Below, piece by piece: positions 8,814-18,030 of a stretch of DNA of 64,000 bases. Below the pieces are notes generated by a model that searched no databases, was not told the DNA's origin, and saw only the letters and a program-made list of their open reading frames with translations. Source of the DNA: Cryomorphaceae bacterium. Its GTDB lineage: Bacteria > Bacteroidota > Bacteroidia > Flavobacteriales > Schleiferiaceae. Each line of letters starts with the position of its first letter. Position 1 is the first letter of the stretch. Made by a program: the position numbers and the translations under genes. Where the stretch lies: contig JAHEGI010000005.1 in the NCBI GenBank assembly GCA_024639785.1, positions 35,198 to 99,197 of the forward strand. Reading direction: 5' to 3'.

Positions 8814-10587
8814 ATTATCCTATATAAAGATGGTTCTCGCGGTCAGTATGACCTCTGCGAGCTTCCTCGCCATGGCCCAGCAACCTGCCGAGGCGTGGTT
8901 CATGCCGCGCAGCGGTGCCGCGCAGCCTGCCTCCGTGCTTCACAAGACCTCCGACACCCTCTTGCCGCCATTTGTGGATGGATTTTCCCATCGCTTGAAT
9001 GCGGGCTGGACTTCTTCCGGTGTGGTGTCAGCGAGCAATTGGTCGGTCGACCCCTTGTCGATTGGGGCTGCGGTTTTCGACGGCATTGCCGCAGATGGGC
9101 AGGCCTACCGCCCGGGTGTGTTGGGCAATGATTCCTTGACGGATGCCTTGGTGTCGCCTTTCTTCAATTTGACGGGGCAGACCAATGGAGTGCTCAGCTT
9201 TTACCTACAGCAAGGCGGCCAGGGCGATCCCACCGAATCCACCGATTCTTTGATCGTTCACTTTTGGAACCCCGCGGCCAGCGCATGGGAACATGGGTGG
9301 GGCCTTCGCGGAGGCGCCAACACGGGCCGCTGGCATGCGCAGTCCATAGCACTTCCAGCCCATTTGAATGGGCTTTCGGGAGTTCGTTTTCGCATTGCCC
9401 GTTATGGTTCACCGGCGGGTGCGTTTGATCACTTCTTAATAGACTACCTGGAGTTTGGCATGGGCCGGAACCTAGGGGACACCTTGCTTTTTGATCCGGC
9501 TTGGTCTCGCGTACCCTCCAGCCTCATCCAAGGATTTTCTGAACTGCCCTGGTGGCATTATTCCGCATTTTTACTGGAAAAGGATAGCCTTTCGACGGCG
9601 TATCGACGGAATGGGCCTGCGCCTGTCGGCGGATGGCAGTTGAATTTGGGTAAATATGTGTGGAAAGATGGCCTAGGGTCCGTCTTAGCGAGTCGTTCAT
9701 CGGTGCCCGTTGTCACGACGTTGAACCATGATGTAAGCACACCGTATCCATTTGCACTGACCAAACCCGGGGTGAGTATGACCGGTCCTTCAGACTTTCA
9801 CTTCACTGGATGGTTTGATGGTGAAAATGTCGGGGAATTGCAAAATGACTCCCTGTATATCCGTCAGCATTTTGGCGATCGCTACGGTTTGGATGATGCT
9901 AGTGCTGAACGAAGCTACGGGGTAACCCAAGGGAGCCTACCGCAAATGGCTCAGTTGTTTACTTTCTTGCAAGCAGATAGTCTGCGCGGACTGGATCTCT
10001 CTTTCGTGCCCGCTGGGTTTGATTGGTCGGGGATGCGCTTCCAATTGGCCGTTTGGGAGGTGGATACGGCAGGATTGCCCGGCAATGTGTTGTATGTGAC
10101 AGATTCAAGTTATGTCCCAGAGTTAGCCTACGCGGGAAGCCCCTTCCGCCACTATGTGTTGGATACCTCCGCTATCTATGTGCCGAAAGAGGTCTATCTC
10201 GGATTCATACAAACGACAGGTCCAGCCTTGACCGTCGGCTTGGATTTACAGCGAAACTCGGTAAAAGCCTATGGGGATTATGCGGGTTGGTATCCTTCGT
10301 TGCTCCCTGGCACTTTGATGATGCGGCCCTTTTTTAGAGGACTTCCAGCTGATTTATCTGAGTCCACTCTCTCGGTTCCAACACCCCTTTACCCCAACCC
10401 AGCAAGTCAGTATGTACGGGGCCCCGCAAGCGCTCATGCGGTGCGGGTATACAGTTCTTTGGGACAAGAAATTTCGCGTTTCGACGCACACGAAGGATGG
10501 GAACTTCCCGTCGCTGATTGGCCCGCAGGCATGTATATATTTCAGTATGCAGAAGGCCATCGCTATTCATTGATCATCCAACCCTAA
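8803..10587 (+). CDS. exported protein with T9SS type A sorting domain
   Basis: The 594-residue product starts with a Sec signal peptide (MNSKLSYIKMVLAVSM..., cleavage probably after AMA near residue 24). It ends in a C-terminal sorting domain of the type IX secretion system: a PLYPNPASQYV motif, then VRVYSSLGQEI and a closing PAGMYIFQY...LIIQP. It should cross the outer membrane by T9SS and be attached to the surface or released. The middle has jelly-roll-like beta-rich segments but no enzyme motif that I recognise. The start at 8803 (or the adjacent ATG at 8800) overlaps the PASTA gene, and its stop overlaps the rluD start (TAATG), so the three are one operon. Confidence 0.88.
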   Translation: MNSKLSYIKMVLAVSMTSASFLAMAQQPAEAWFMPRSGAAQPASVLHKTSDTLLPPFVDGFSHRLNAGWTSSGVVSASNWSVDPLSIGAAVFDGIAADGQAYRPGVLGNDSLTDALVSPFFNLTGQTNGVLSFYLQQGGQGDPTESTDSLIVHFWNPAASAWEHGWGLRGGANTGRWHAQSIALPAHLNGLSGVRFRIARYGSPAGAFDHFLIDYLEFGMGRNLGDTLLFDPAWSRVPSSLIQGFSELPWWHYSAFLLEKDSLSTAYRRNGPAPVGGWQLNLGKYVWKDGLGSVLASRSSVPVVTTLNHDVSTPYPFALTKPGVSMTGPSDFHFTGWFDGENVGELQNDSLYIRQHFGDRYGLDDASAERSYGVTQGSLPQMAQLFTFLQADSLRGLDLSFVPAGFDWSGMRFQLAVWEVDTAGLPGNVLYVTDSSYVPELAYAGSPFRHYVLDTSAIYVPKEVYLGFIQTTGPALTVGLDLQRNSVKAYGDYAGWYPSLLPGTLMMRPFFRGLPADLSESTLSVPTPLYPNPASQYVRGPASAHAVRVYSSLGQEISRFDAHEGWELPVADWPAGMYIFQYAEGHRYSLIIQP

Positions 10588-11627
10588 TGCGTGGAGATGT
10601 AGCCGAATCCTGGGAAGGAGACGAAGAAGAGCTCTATGAGCATTTTCGATTTGTATCAGAGCCGGGGCAGCAATTGCTTCGGGTAGATAAGTTTTTGTTC
10701 AATTTCATGACGCATACCTCGCGCAACCGCATCCAGAAGGCTGCGGATGCCGGGGCTATTCGCGTCAATGCGCAACCGGTAAAAAGCAATTACCGCGTGA
10801 AGCCAGGCGACGTGGTGACCTTGGTTCTCGCTCAACCGCCTAAGCAAATAGAGCTATTCGCTCAAGATTTGGATCTGAATGTGGTTCACCGAGATTCAGA
10901 TGTGGTCGTGGTGAATAAACCGGCAGGTATGGTGGTCCATCCGAGCTATGGTCACTATTCAGGGACCTTGATTAACGGATTGTTGCACTTGTTTGAGAAT
11001 TTGCCGGATGGCGATAAGAGCGAACGCCCGGGGCTAGTTCACCGGATAGATAAAGACACTTCTGGGTTGTTGGTTATTGCCCGAAATGAATATGCCATGG
11101 CCTTTTTGGCGAAGCAATTTGCGGACCACAGCACGGAGCGCGAATACCACGCGCTGGCTTTGGGCAACCTGGCAGAAGACGAGGGAACCATTACGGGGCA
11201 CATCGGGCGCAGCTTGAAGGATCGCAAGGTGATGACCGTTTTCGAAGATGGTAAATACGGGAAGCACGCCGTCACGCATTACCGTGTATTGGAGCGCTTT
11301 GGGTTTGCCACCTTGGTTGCTTGCCGACTGGAGACGGGGCGTACGCATCAAATTCGCGCCCACTTCAAGCATATCGGCCACCCGTTATTTGGCGATGAAA
11401 CGTACGGAGGTCTCGAAATGCCTGATAAGCCGGGCTGGCCCAAATTCAAAGAGTTCATGGTGAATAATTTGAAAATCTGTCCACGTCAAGCCCTTCATGC
11501 CCGGATGCTCGGTTTTGAGCATCCCACTAAAAAAGGAGAGCGACTTCGATTTGAAGCCGCTCTGCCGGAGGATATGGAAACGGTTATTGAGCGTTTCCGA
11601 AATTATGTGGCCGTGCACCTAGCCTAA
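10587..11627 (+). CDS. rluD: RluA/RluD-family 23S rRNA pseudouridine synthase
   Basis: Isomerises specific uridines in 23S rRNA. The 346-residue protein has an N-terminal S4 RNA-binding domain (LRVDKFLFNFM to VKPGDVVTLV, about 32-85) and the catalytic domain with HRIDKDTSGLLVIAR (catalytic Asp in RIDKDTSG) and RTHQIRAHFKHIGHPL. The start is the ATG at 10587, overlapping the T9SS gene stop by one base; the longer frame from 10518 would lie inside that gene. The paralogue (RluC or RluD specificity) cannot be decided from the sequence. Confidence 0.92.
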   Translation: MRGDVAESWEGDEEELYEHFRFVSEPGQQLLRVDKFLFNFMTHTSRNRIQKAADAGAIRVNAQPVKSNYRVKPGDVVTLVLAQPPKQIELFAQDLDLNVVHRDSDVVVVNKPAGMVVHPSYGHYSGTLINGLLHLFENLPDGDKSERPGLVHRIDKDTSGLLVIARNEYAMAFLAKQFADHSTEREYHALALGNLAEDEGTITGHIGRSLKDRKVMTVFEDGKYGKHAVTHYRVLERFGFATLVACRLETGRTHQIRAHFKHIGHPLFGDETYGGLEMPDKPGWPKFKEFMVNNLKICPRQALHARMLGFEHPTKKGERLRFEAALPEDMETVIERFRNYVAVHLA

Positions 11628-11639
11628 GTGCACTCGGGT

Positions 11640-13400
11640 TTAGACGTATAAATCTTCATAGCCCGAGGCATACATAGCAAGGATAGGCTTGCGACGTAGC
11701 TTCATGGTCGGCGTCAAATGACCGGCGGGAATGGTCCATTGGTCGGAGGTAATCAAGATCTTTTTAACCGATTCCCATTTGCCGAATTGGGCATTTTTGG
11801 CCTCGACTTCACGTAGGATGCGCGCAACGACTAGGGGGTTTTTCACCATCTCTTCGGCAGTGGTCCAAGCAATGTCCTTGCGCTGGCACCAGCTCTTGAG
11901 GTAGTCAAATTGGGGCTGAAGGATAAGTACCGGGAATTTGCGGTTTTCACCGGCAACCATGCATTGCTCAACGAAGGCACTTTCCTTGTACACGTTTTCC
12001 ATGTTTTGGGGAGCGATGTATTTACCCCCTGCTGTTTTGAAGATTTCCTTTTTGCGGTCTGTGATGCGGAGATACCCTCCTGAGAGAATTTCGCCGATAT
12101 CTCCAGTGCGGAACCAACCGTCTTCGGTCATGACTTCCGCGGTCAAGTCGGGACGACCATAGTAGCCCATCATGATGTTTGGTCCTTTCGCCAAGATTTC
12201 GCCATCGCTATCGAGCTTTAGCTCTACACCTTCAATGGGCGTTCCCACCGTTCCTAGCTTGTGGCCTTGGCCGGTAGGTAAATTGACCGAAAGCACGGGC
12301 GACGTTTCCGTCAAACCGTAGCCTTCTTGGATGTTGATGCCGGCACCGGCAAAAATGCGCGCCAAACGTGGATTCAAAGCTGCGGCGCCTGACGCCACGG
12401 CTTCGGTCTTGCCGCCTAAGGCTTCTTGCCACTTGGAGAAGATGAGTTTGCGTGCCAGTTTGAGCTGAGCATAGTAGAGTGGGGATTTTCCGCTGTGCTC
12501 GTACTTCTCAGCAAGGCCCACCGCCCAGAAGAATAGGGCACGCTTGATTCCAGTCAATTCTTTGCCTTTATCCATGATGCGGTCAAAGACCTTTTCGAGC
12601 AAACGTGGGACCGCCGTAAATACTTCGGGATGAATTTCGCGAAGATTATCTCCGATGGTCTCCAAGCTCTCCGCATAATAGGTTCCGACGCCGGTGGTCA
12701 TGTAGATATACACGAGAACACGCTCGTAGCTATGACACAGAGGAAGGAAACTGAGGGATTTTGCCCCAGGGCCCACGGGGAGTCGCTGGGCAGAGGCTAG
12801 GGCATTGCTCGATACATTTCGGTGGCTTAGCATGACACCCTTGGGCGTACCGGTCGTGCCGCTTGTATAGATTAACGTCGCCAACTCTTCCGGCTTGACG
12901 GCAGCCATTCGGGCCGCTAATTCGGGCCGATTAGCCTCATCGGCCAAGGCAAAAACCTCGTCCCAATGCGCACAGCCATCGACCGGTACAAAGGAATAGA
13001 TTTCCTGAAGGCTGGGCACTTCGCTCTGAATGGCTTTGACCTTTTCAAAAAGCTCTGCATCGCTCAAAAAGCAATATTTGACTTCGGCATCGTTGAAAAT
13101 GAACTTGTAATCTTCCGAAGAAATGGTGGGATATACCGGGACATCAATGGCCGCAGCGGAGAGGATCCCCTGGTCGCAAATGTTCCATTCTGTCCGATTA
13201 TTGGTGGAAATAATGGCAATTTTCTCGCCTGGTTTAACCCCTAAGGCGATCAGTCCTAGGGCAAGTCTTTCTGACTTGGCGATGTAGTCGGCCGTCGAAA
13301 GGGATTCCCATTGACCGTTGATTTTGGTGTTCAGGGCGTCCGGACGGGGATGCTGCTCTAGAGCGTAATAGGCAAAGTCAAATAAGCGCGTTGGCGTCAT
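11640..13400 (-). CDS. long-chain acyl-CoA synthetase (AMP-forming)
   Basis: Activates fatty acids to acyl-CoA via acyl-AMP. The 586-residue protein has the P-loop-like AMP motif LIYTSGTTGTPKGVMLSH, GYGLTETSP in the middle and GWFRTGDIGEI followed by ITDRKKEIFKTAGGKYI at the end, the hallmarks of the FadD/ACSL group. The start at 13400 (MTPTRLFDFA) is preferred; the longer frame to 13457 overlaps the amidohydrolase gene. It begins 11 bases after the amidohydrolase stop, so the two are probably co-transcribed. It converges on rluD with only 12 bases between. Confidence 0.93.
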   Translation of the reverse strand: MTPTRLFDFAYYALEQHPRPDALNTKINGQWESLSTADYIAKSERLALGLIALGVKPGEKIAIISTNNRTEWNICDQGILSAAAIDVPVYPTISSEDYKFIFNDAEVKYCFLSDAELFEKVKAIQSEVPSLQEIYSFVPVDGCAHWDEVFALADEANRPELAARMAAVKPEELATLIYTSGTTGTPKGVMLSHRNVSSNALASAQRLPVGPGAKSLSFLPLCHSYERVLVYIYMTTGVGTYYAESLETIGDNLREIHPEVFTAVPRLLEKVFDRIMDKGKELTGIKRALFFWAVGLAEKYEHSGKSPLYYAQLKLARKLIFSKWQEALGGKTEAVASGAAALNPRLARIFAGAGINIQEGYGLTETSPVLSVNLPTGQGHKLGTVGTPIEGVELKLDSDGEILAKGPNIMMGYYGRPDLTAEVMTEDGWFRTGDIGEILSGGYLRITDRKKEIFKTAGGKYIAPQNMENVYKESAFVEQCMVAGENRKFPVLILQPQFDYLKSWCQRKDIAWTTAEEMVKNPLVVARILREVEAKNAQFGKWESVKKILITSDQWTIPAGHLTPTMKLRRKPILAMYASGYEDLYV

Positions 13401-13411
13401 GCGTAGTATGT

Positions 13412-15067
13412 TTATTTGTTCGAGTTCAATCCGTAAACGAGTGTTCCATGCACCCATGTCTGAAGTACTGGCATGGAGGGAATGTCATCTATTGGACAGG
13501 CCGTAAGGTCTTTCGTAAAGATGGTAAAATTTGCCCAAAATCCGATTTTAACCGCACCTAATTCTTCTTCTTGAAAGGCTGCATAGGCAGCGTCTCGCGT
13601 CATGCCCTTTAAAGCCTGGGCTCGGGTTAGGGAATTTTCCATTTGAAATCCATCCGCAGGGTGGCCATCCAACGCCTTGCGGGCAGACGCAGCATACAGT
13701 GTGTAAAGCGGATTAACTTCTTCTACCGGAAAGTCGGTGCCGAGGGGGAGAATGCCACCTGCCGCCTGCCGCAGTTCGGCATAGGCGTAGGCATCCGACA
13801 TGCGGTGGCTGCCAAGGCGCTCAACGGCCCAATCCATATCGGACGTGGCATGCGTCGGTTGAACCGAAGGAAGGAGAGCTTGCGGGCCTCCGAAGCGCAT
13901 TCGGTCCGAAGCGCTCACAATCTGAGCATGCTCGATACGCCAGCGGCTGCCTTCCTGCGCAAACTCCTGGTAGAGGTCCAGCATAAAGTGGTTGGCCGAA
14001 TCGCCAATGGCATGGGTGTTCATCTGCCATCCCATAGCCGCCACTTCCTTCGCAGCGTCTTGCATGTACGCATAACTCCGAATTTGCAGGCCGAAATGGT
14101 CGTGGCGGTCGTGGTAGGGCTGGCGCAGCAGAGCCCCACGGCTACCCAGGGCGCCGTCGGAGTAAAACTTGAAACTATGCACGTCGAGGCGTTCCGTTTT
14201 GAGGGGGCCGCGGGCTTTCCATTCGAGGAGGGCCTCGGGGCTTTCCGATACCATTACATAGAGTGGAATCGTCAGCTGCCCGTCTTGCTGGAGGCGGTGG
14301 ATGAGGTCAATGTCTTCCGTGGGCAGGCCGGCGTCATGGACGGAAGTAAGCCCCAAGGAATAGCAGCGGGCTTGTGCGGCAAGGAGGGCTTCGATGCGCT
14401 CTTCCTCACTAGGCTGGGCGATTTGGAGGAGGCTTTCCGCGTTGTCAATCAGGACGCCGCTGGGCTGGCCTTGGGCGTCGAGGAGGACTTCGCCGCCCTC
14501 GATGCGGCTGTCGCCGGTGATGCCGGAGCGCGCCAAAGCCACGCGGTTGGCGACCACGGCATGGCCGTCAATGCGGCTGAGCACGATGGGTTTGTCTGTG
14601 AGGCCTTCAAGTTCGTTGGCGGTGGGGTAGGCAGCGCCGGGCCAGTCGTTTTGGTCCCAGCCGCGGCCGCGAATAACCTCGGCATCAGGGTGTTCGGCGA
14701 TGAAGATTTGGACGCGTTCAACGCATTCGGACCAGGACGTGGCGCCCCATAAATTGACCGAATTCATCGCCAAGCCCTGGCCTAAAAAGTGGGCATGCGC
14801 ATCGATAAAGCCCGGGTAGAGATAGGCCCCCTGTAGATCCACTGTGTCGATTGCGCTGGGAATGTCATTTTGGCCTTCCTCAAAGGGGGTAATGCTCAAA
14901 ATTTTACCATCGCGAACCGCCACGTGGCCATAGACGTAGTAGAGGCTATCGCCCTCAAATTGGGCAATGTGTGCATTCATCAGGGTAGTATCCGCCAAGA
15001 AGGAGGGACCGCAGCCCGCGATACTCACAATGAGCAGTGTAAAAAAGGCGTACAAATGTGCTTTCAT
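13412..15067 (-). CDS. amidohydrolase-family lipoprotein (YtcJ-like)
   Basis: The 551-residue protein starts with a lipoprotein signal peptide with lipobox SIAGC (Cys19), so it is likely anchored in the outer membrane. The body is a YtcJ/LAF3-type amidohydrolase: the metal motif DAHAHFLG near 89-96, [22 protein letters not shown], and [13 protein letters not shown] and RIEHAQIV in the second half. Such enzymes hydrolyse amides or carbamates; the substrate is unknown. Its start is divergent from purL with a 50-base gap. Confidence 0.88.
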   Translation of the reverse strand: MKAHLYAFFTLLIVSIAGCGPSFLADTTLMNAHIAQFEGDSLYYVYGHVAVRDGKILSITPFEEGQNDIPSAIDTVDLQGAYLYPGFIDAHAHFLGQGLAMNSVNLWGATSWSECVERVQIFIAEHPDAEVIRGRGWDQNDWPGAAYPTANELEGLTDKPIVLSRIDGHAVVANRVALARSGITGDSRIEGGEVLLDAQGQPSGVLIDNAESLLQIAQPSEEERIEALLAAQARCYSLGLTSVHDAGLPTEDIDLIHRLQQDGQLTIPLYVMVSESPEALLEWKARGPLKTERLDVHSFKFYSDGALGSRGALLRQPYHDRHDHFGLQIRSYAYMQDAAKEVAAMGWQMNTHAIGDSANHFMLDLYQEFAQEGSRWRIEHAQIVSASDRMRFGGPQALLPSVQPTHATSDMDWAVERLGSHRMSDAYAYAELRQAAGGILPLGTDFPVEEVNPLYTLYAASARKALDGHPADGFQMENSLTRAQALKGMTRDAAYAAFQEEELGAVKIGFWANFTIFTKDLTACPIDDIPSMPVLQTWVHGTLVYGLNSNK

Positions 15068-15071
15068 GCCC

Positions 15072-15079
15072 GAAAGGTA
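15072..15079 (-). promoter_or_regulatory. -7 promoter element of the amidohydrolase gene
   Basis: TACCTTTC on the minus strand, one mismatch from TAnnTTTG, ends 4 bases before the ATG at 15067. Confidence 0.45.
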
Positions 15080-15093
15080 GGAAGGGAGGGTCG

Positions 15094-15101
15094 TACCTTT
15101 G
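15094..15101 (+). promoter_or_regulatory. -7 promoter element of purL
   Basis: TACCTTTG, a perfect TAnnTTTG, ends 16 bases before the purL ATG at 15118. Confidence 0.6.
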
Positions 15102-15117
15102 TGACAAAGAATTGCAC

Positions 15118-17349
15118 ATGGACTCTGCTGCCCTTACTACGGTTGAAACCGCCAAAGAATTAGGCCTCCTTCCCGAGGAATTTGACAAGATTTGCGAGGT
15201 GTTGGGCCGAACGCCCAATTTTACTGAGTTGTCTGTTTACTCGGTGATGTGGTCCGAACACTGTTCGTATAAAAACTCTATTGTTTGGCTGAAGACGCTA
15301 CCCAAAGAGGGCCCGCACATGCTGGCCAAGGCAGGCGAAGAAAACGCTGGTTTGGTCGATATCGGCGAGGGACTGGCCTGTGCGTTCAAAATTGAATCCC
15401 ACAACCACCCTTCCGCCGTGGAGCCTTATCAGGGAGCAGCCACCGGCGTGGGAGGGATTAACCGAGACATTTTCACCATGGGTGCGCGCCCCATTGCGCA
15501 ATTGAATAGCCTCCGATTTGGCGACCCAACCACAGATCGAACCAAGTGGTTAGTGAAAGGGGTGGTCAAGGGCATTGGAAACTACGGCAACTCCTTCGGC
15601 ATCCCCACGGTGGGCGGCGAGGTCTATTTTGATAAGTGCTACGAGCAAAACCCCTTGGTCAATGCCTTCTCCGCAGGCATCGTTGAGGTGGGTGGTCAAA
15701 TTTCGGCAAAGGCCCAAGGGGTAGGCAACGCAGTCTACATTGTGGGCTCCTCTACGGGCCGAGACGGTATTCACGGGGCCGCTTTTGCATCTAAGGATCT
15801 CAGTGAAGACTCCGCGAATGACATTCCATCCGTTCAGGTGGGTGATCCCTTTCAAGAGAAATTGCTCTTGGAGGCCACGATGGAACTGGCCAAAATTGGT
15901 GCTGTGAAAGGCATGCAAGACATGGGCGCAGCCGGAATTACCTGTTCAACAAGCGAAATGTCGGCCGGCGGTGGCGTGGGCATGGACATCGACCTAGACA
16001 AAGTTCCTACACGTCAAGACGGCATGGAGCCCTGGGAGATTCTGTTGTCTGAATCGCAGGAGCGCATGCTCGTGGTCGTCGACAAAGGCCGTGAGGCAGA
16101 GGTGGAAGCCATTTTTGAGAAATGGGACATCCACTGTGAGCCGATCGGAATCGTCACAGAAGGGCCCTACGTGCGCTACTTCTGGCACGGAGAAAAGCTG
16201 GCCGAAATCCCAGCTGAGTCTCTTGTGCTTGGTGGCGGTGCACCCATCTACCATCGAGAAACCCGTGAACCTGCGTACTACGCCGAATACCAGAACTTTG
16301 ACATGGACCTCGTGCCATGCCCAGAGGACCTTCTTTCTGTGGCGAAAGAGCTGGTTCGCCTGCCAAACATTGCTTCCAAGCACTGGGTATACGACCAATA
16401 CGACTCCATGGTCGGAACCAAAAATCGTTCTACCAACGAAGCGAGCGATGCAGCCATTGTCAACGTGAAAGGCTCCAAGCGCGCCATTGCCATGACCGTA
16501 GATTGCAATAGCCGCTACGTTCATGCCGACCCTGAAGTGGGCACCATGATTGCCGTGGCAGAAAACGCCCGAAACATCGTCTGTTCCGGCGGCGTTCCCT
16601 CGGCCATCACCAACTGCTTGAATTTTGGCAATCCCTACAATCCTGAAGTGTACTGGCAATTTGTCGGCGCCATCAAGGGTATGGGCAAAGCCTGTGAGAA
16701 GTTTGCGACCCCAGTGACGGGAGGTAACGTCAGCTTCTACAACCAAACGCAAATCGGCAACCGTATCGAGCCGGTCTTCCCCACGCCTACCATCGCGATG
16801 ATTGGTTTGGTCGAGGACACAAAGCACGTGACGACCATTCCGTTCAAAGCCAAAGGCGACTTGATCTACATGCTGGGCACCTCACGCGATGATATTTCGT
16901 CCAGCCAGTACTTGGTCCATCACCATGGCATTGAGGCTTCTCCTGTACCCTTCTTCTCCTTGGAGGAAGAGTACGCCAACCAAGAGCAACTCAAGGAACT
17001 CATTCGCAAGGGCGTCATTGCCTCTGCGCATGATGTAACGGAGGGCGGGTTGTTCATCGCACTCTTGGAATCCGCTATGCAGGGCGACTTGGGCTTTGAC
17101 ATCACCACGGATGTAGAAATTCGTCCCGATGCCTACCTCTTTGGGGAGAGCCAAAGCCGAATTGTGGTTTCTGTCACGCCCGAAAACGAAGAGTCCTTCA
17201 TTGACCTCATGATGCTCAATGGCGTGGAATTTGACCTCTTAGGCCATGTCACCAAAGGCGCCATCCGCGTCGACGACGAGGATTGGGGCACGGTGAGCGA
17301 CTACGCGAAGCCCTACCAGAACGCATTGGGCGAGGTGCTTGAGGGCTAG
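15118..17349 (+). CDS. purL: phosphoribosylformylglycinamidine synthase subunit PurL (small type)
   Basis: Fourth step of purine synthesis: FGAR plus glutamine-derived ammonia and ATP to FGAM. The 743-residue length is that of the small PurL, which works in complex with PurS and PurQ; neither is in the window. Motifs: [14 protein letters not shown] near 40-53, [20 protein letters not shown] and [14 protein letters not shown]. Many flavobacteria instead carry a fused enzyme of about 1200 residues, so the small form is informative about the lineage. The ATG at 15118 is chosen because the promoter element lies between it and the in-frame ATG at 15058. Its stop lies within a G-rich octamer array. 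Confidence 0.96.
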   Translation: MDSAALTTVETAKELGLLPEEFDKICEVLGRTPNFTELSVYSVMWSEHCSYKNSIVWLKTLPKEGPHMLAKAGEENAGLVDIGEGLACAFKIESHNHPSAVEPYQGAATGVGGINRDIFTMGARPIAQLNSLRFGDPTTDRTKWLVKGVVKGIGNYGNSFGIPTVGGEVYFDKCYEQNPLVNAFSAGIVEVGGQISAKAQGVGNAVYIVGSSTGRDGIHGAAFASKDLSEDSANDIPSVQVGDPFQEKLLLEATMELAKIGAVKGMQDMGAAGITCSTSEMSAGGGVGMDIDLDKVPTRQDGMEPWEILLSESQERMLVVVDKGREAEVEAIFEKWDIHCEPIGIVTEGPYVRYFWHGEKLAEIPAESLVLGGGAPIYHRETREPAYYAEYQNFDMDLVPCPEDLLSVAKELVRLPNIASKHWVYDQYDSMVGTKNRSTNEASDAAIVNVKGSKRAIAMTVDCNSRYVHADPEVGTMIAVAENARNIVCSGGVPSAITNCLNFGNPYNPEVYWQFVGAIKGMGKACEKFATPVTGGNVSFYNQTQIGNRIEPVFPTPTIAMIGLVEDTKHVTTIPFKAKGDLIYMLGTSRDDISSSQYLVHHHGIEASPVPFFSLEEEYANQEQLKELIRKGVIASAHDVTEGGLFIALLESAMQGDLGFDITTDVEIRPDAYLFGESQSRIVVSVTPENEESFIDLMMLNGVEFDLLGHVTKGAIRVDDEDWGTVSDYAKPYQNALGEVLEG

Positions 17350-17410
17350 GGCTAAAGGGTTAAAGGGTTTAAGGGGTAAAGGGGTCTTTTGTCCTTTGTC
17401 TTTCCTGAAT
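17348..17410 (+). repeat. G-rich octamer array plus hairpin, copy 1
   Basis: Starting at the purL stop, the plus strand carries about four to five degenerate 8-base units of the form GGGTTAAA (349-356, 357-364, 365-372, 373-380), then GGGGTC. A small hairpin follows: AAAGG (378-382) can pair with CCTTT (393-397). A related block lies after the next gene in the same orientation. The G-tracts at regular spacing could form a G-quadruplex. The function is unknown; a 3'-end or termination role is inferred from the position. Confidence 0.6.
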
Positions 17411-17465
17411 GCTTGAGTCCGTATCTATCGAATGCCTACTTTTTTCGGTACCTTCCTAGGTAGAA

Positions 17466-17948
17466 ATGGCTTCCAGGTATGTACGAATCAATCTGCTTTG
17501 GGCAGTAGCTGTCGTGATTTTGTGCGTCTCCAAGTTGCAAGGCCAAGTAAATTATCAGCAGTTTAAGGACCTACATTCGACGTGCAGCCGTATGGATTCT
17601 GCGTCGGTAATGAAGGATTTTGTCGCGTTAGATACGTTACGGAATCTAGGAATCTCCGGACATGAAGATCTGTTTTTAGAAGATCTTGGCATGAATTATT
17701 ACTATCAATTTCTCTTGTTTAAACGGCAGGCGGATCTCGATAGCTGTATTTCCGTAAGTCGTTTGGGCTGGGAGTCCTATGAGAGCAGTCGCTCTTTATG
17801 GATACTGGCGTTTAACCTCATCCAATCAGGCCAATTTGAGGAGGGAATTACCTATTTGGAAACCTATGTGGCACGCATGACGGACCAAGGTATTCCTGTG
17901 GATTATGAACAGGTTTACCGCTTGTACAAGAAGGCGTACAAGGGTTGA
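17466..17948 (+). CDS. small exported protein of unknown function
   Basis: A 160-residue protein with a signal peptide (hydrophobic LLWAVAVVILCV, probable cleavage near LQGQ, residues 24-27). The rest is largely alpha-helical, with YYYQFLLFKRQADLDSCISVSRLGWESY and a C-terminal half (LAFNLIQSGQFEEGITYLETYV) that reads like one or two TPR-type helix pairs. I do not recognise a family. The gene stands alone between purL and pheT and is bracketed by two related G-rich octamer arrays. TACCTTCC about 9 bases before the ATG could be a weak promoter. Confidence 0.7.
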   Translation: MASRYVRINLLWAVAVVILCVSKLQGQVNYQQFKDLHSTCSRMDSASVMKDFVALDTLRNLGISGHEDLFLEDLGMNYYYQFLLFKRQADLDSCISVSRLGWESYESSRSLWILAFNLIQSGQFEEGITYLETYVARMTDQGIPVDYEQVYRLYKKAYKG

Positions 17949-18010
17949 AGGGTAGAAGGGTAGAAGGGTTAAAGGGTCCTTTTGCTCCCTGTTTTGCCCG
18001 GATTCCTGAA
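17942..18010 (+). repeat. G-rich octamer array plus hairpin, copy 2
   Basis: Begins across the stop codon of the preceding gene. Five GGG tracts start at exact 8-base intervals (942, 950, 958, 966, 974 in the 17 kb block), with units such as GGGTAGAA and GGGTTAAA. It is followed by AGGG (973-976) able to pair with CCCT (987-990), then by a stretch ending TTCCTGAAT that also occurs after copy 1. Same orientation as copy 1. Confidence 0.6.
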
Positions 18011-18030
18011 TCGCTACCTTCCTTTCTGCA

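Noticed and set aside
13643..14752. A 369-residue open frame on the plus strand opposite the amidohydrolase gene
   Set aside because: It is fully antisense to a clear enzyme gene, has no recognisable motif, and arises from codon bias in a GC-rich stretch.
15994..16827. A 277-residue open frame on the minus strand within purL
   Set aside because: Antisense to an intact purL, no domain features, composition typical of a shadow frame.
17466..17948. The octamer-bracketed orphan gene as a mobile cassette
   Set aside because: The flanking blocks are direct repeats but there is no transposase, integrase, target duplication or inverted ends, so mobility is not supported.
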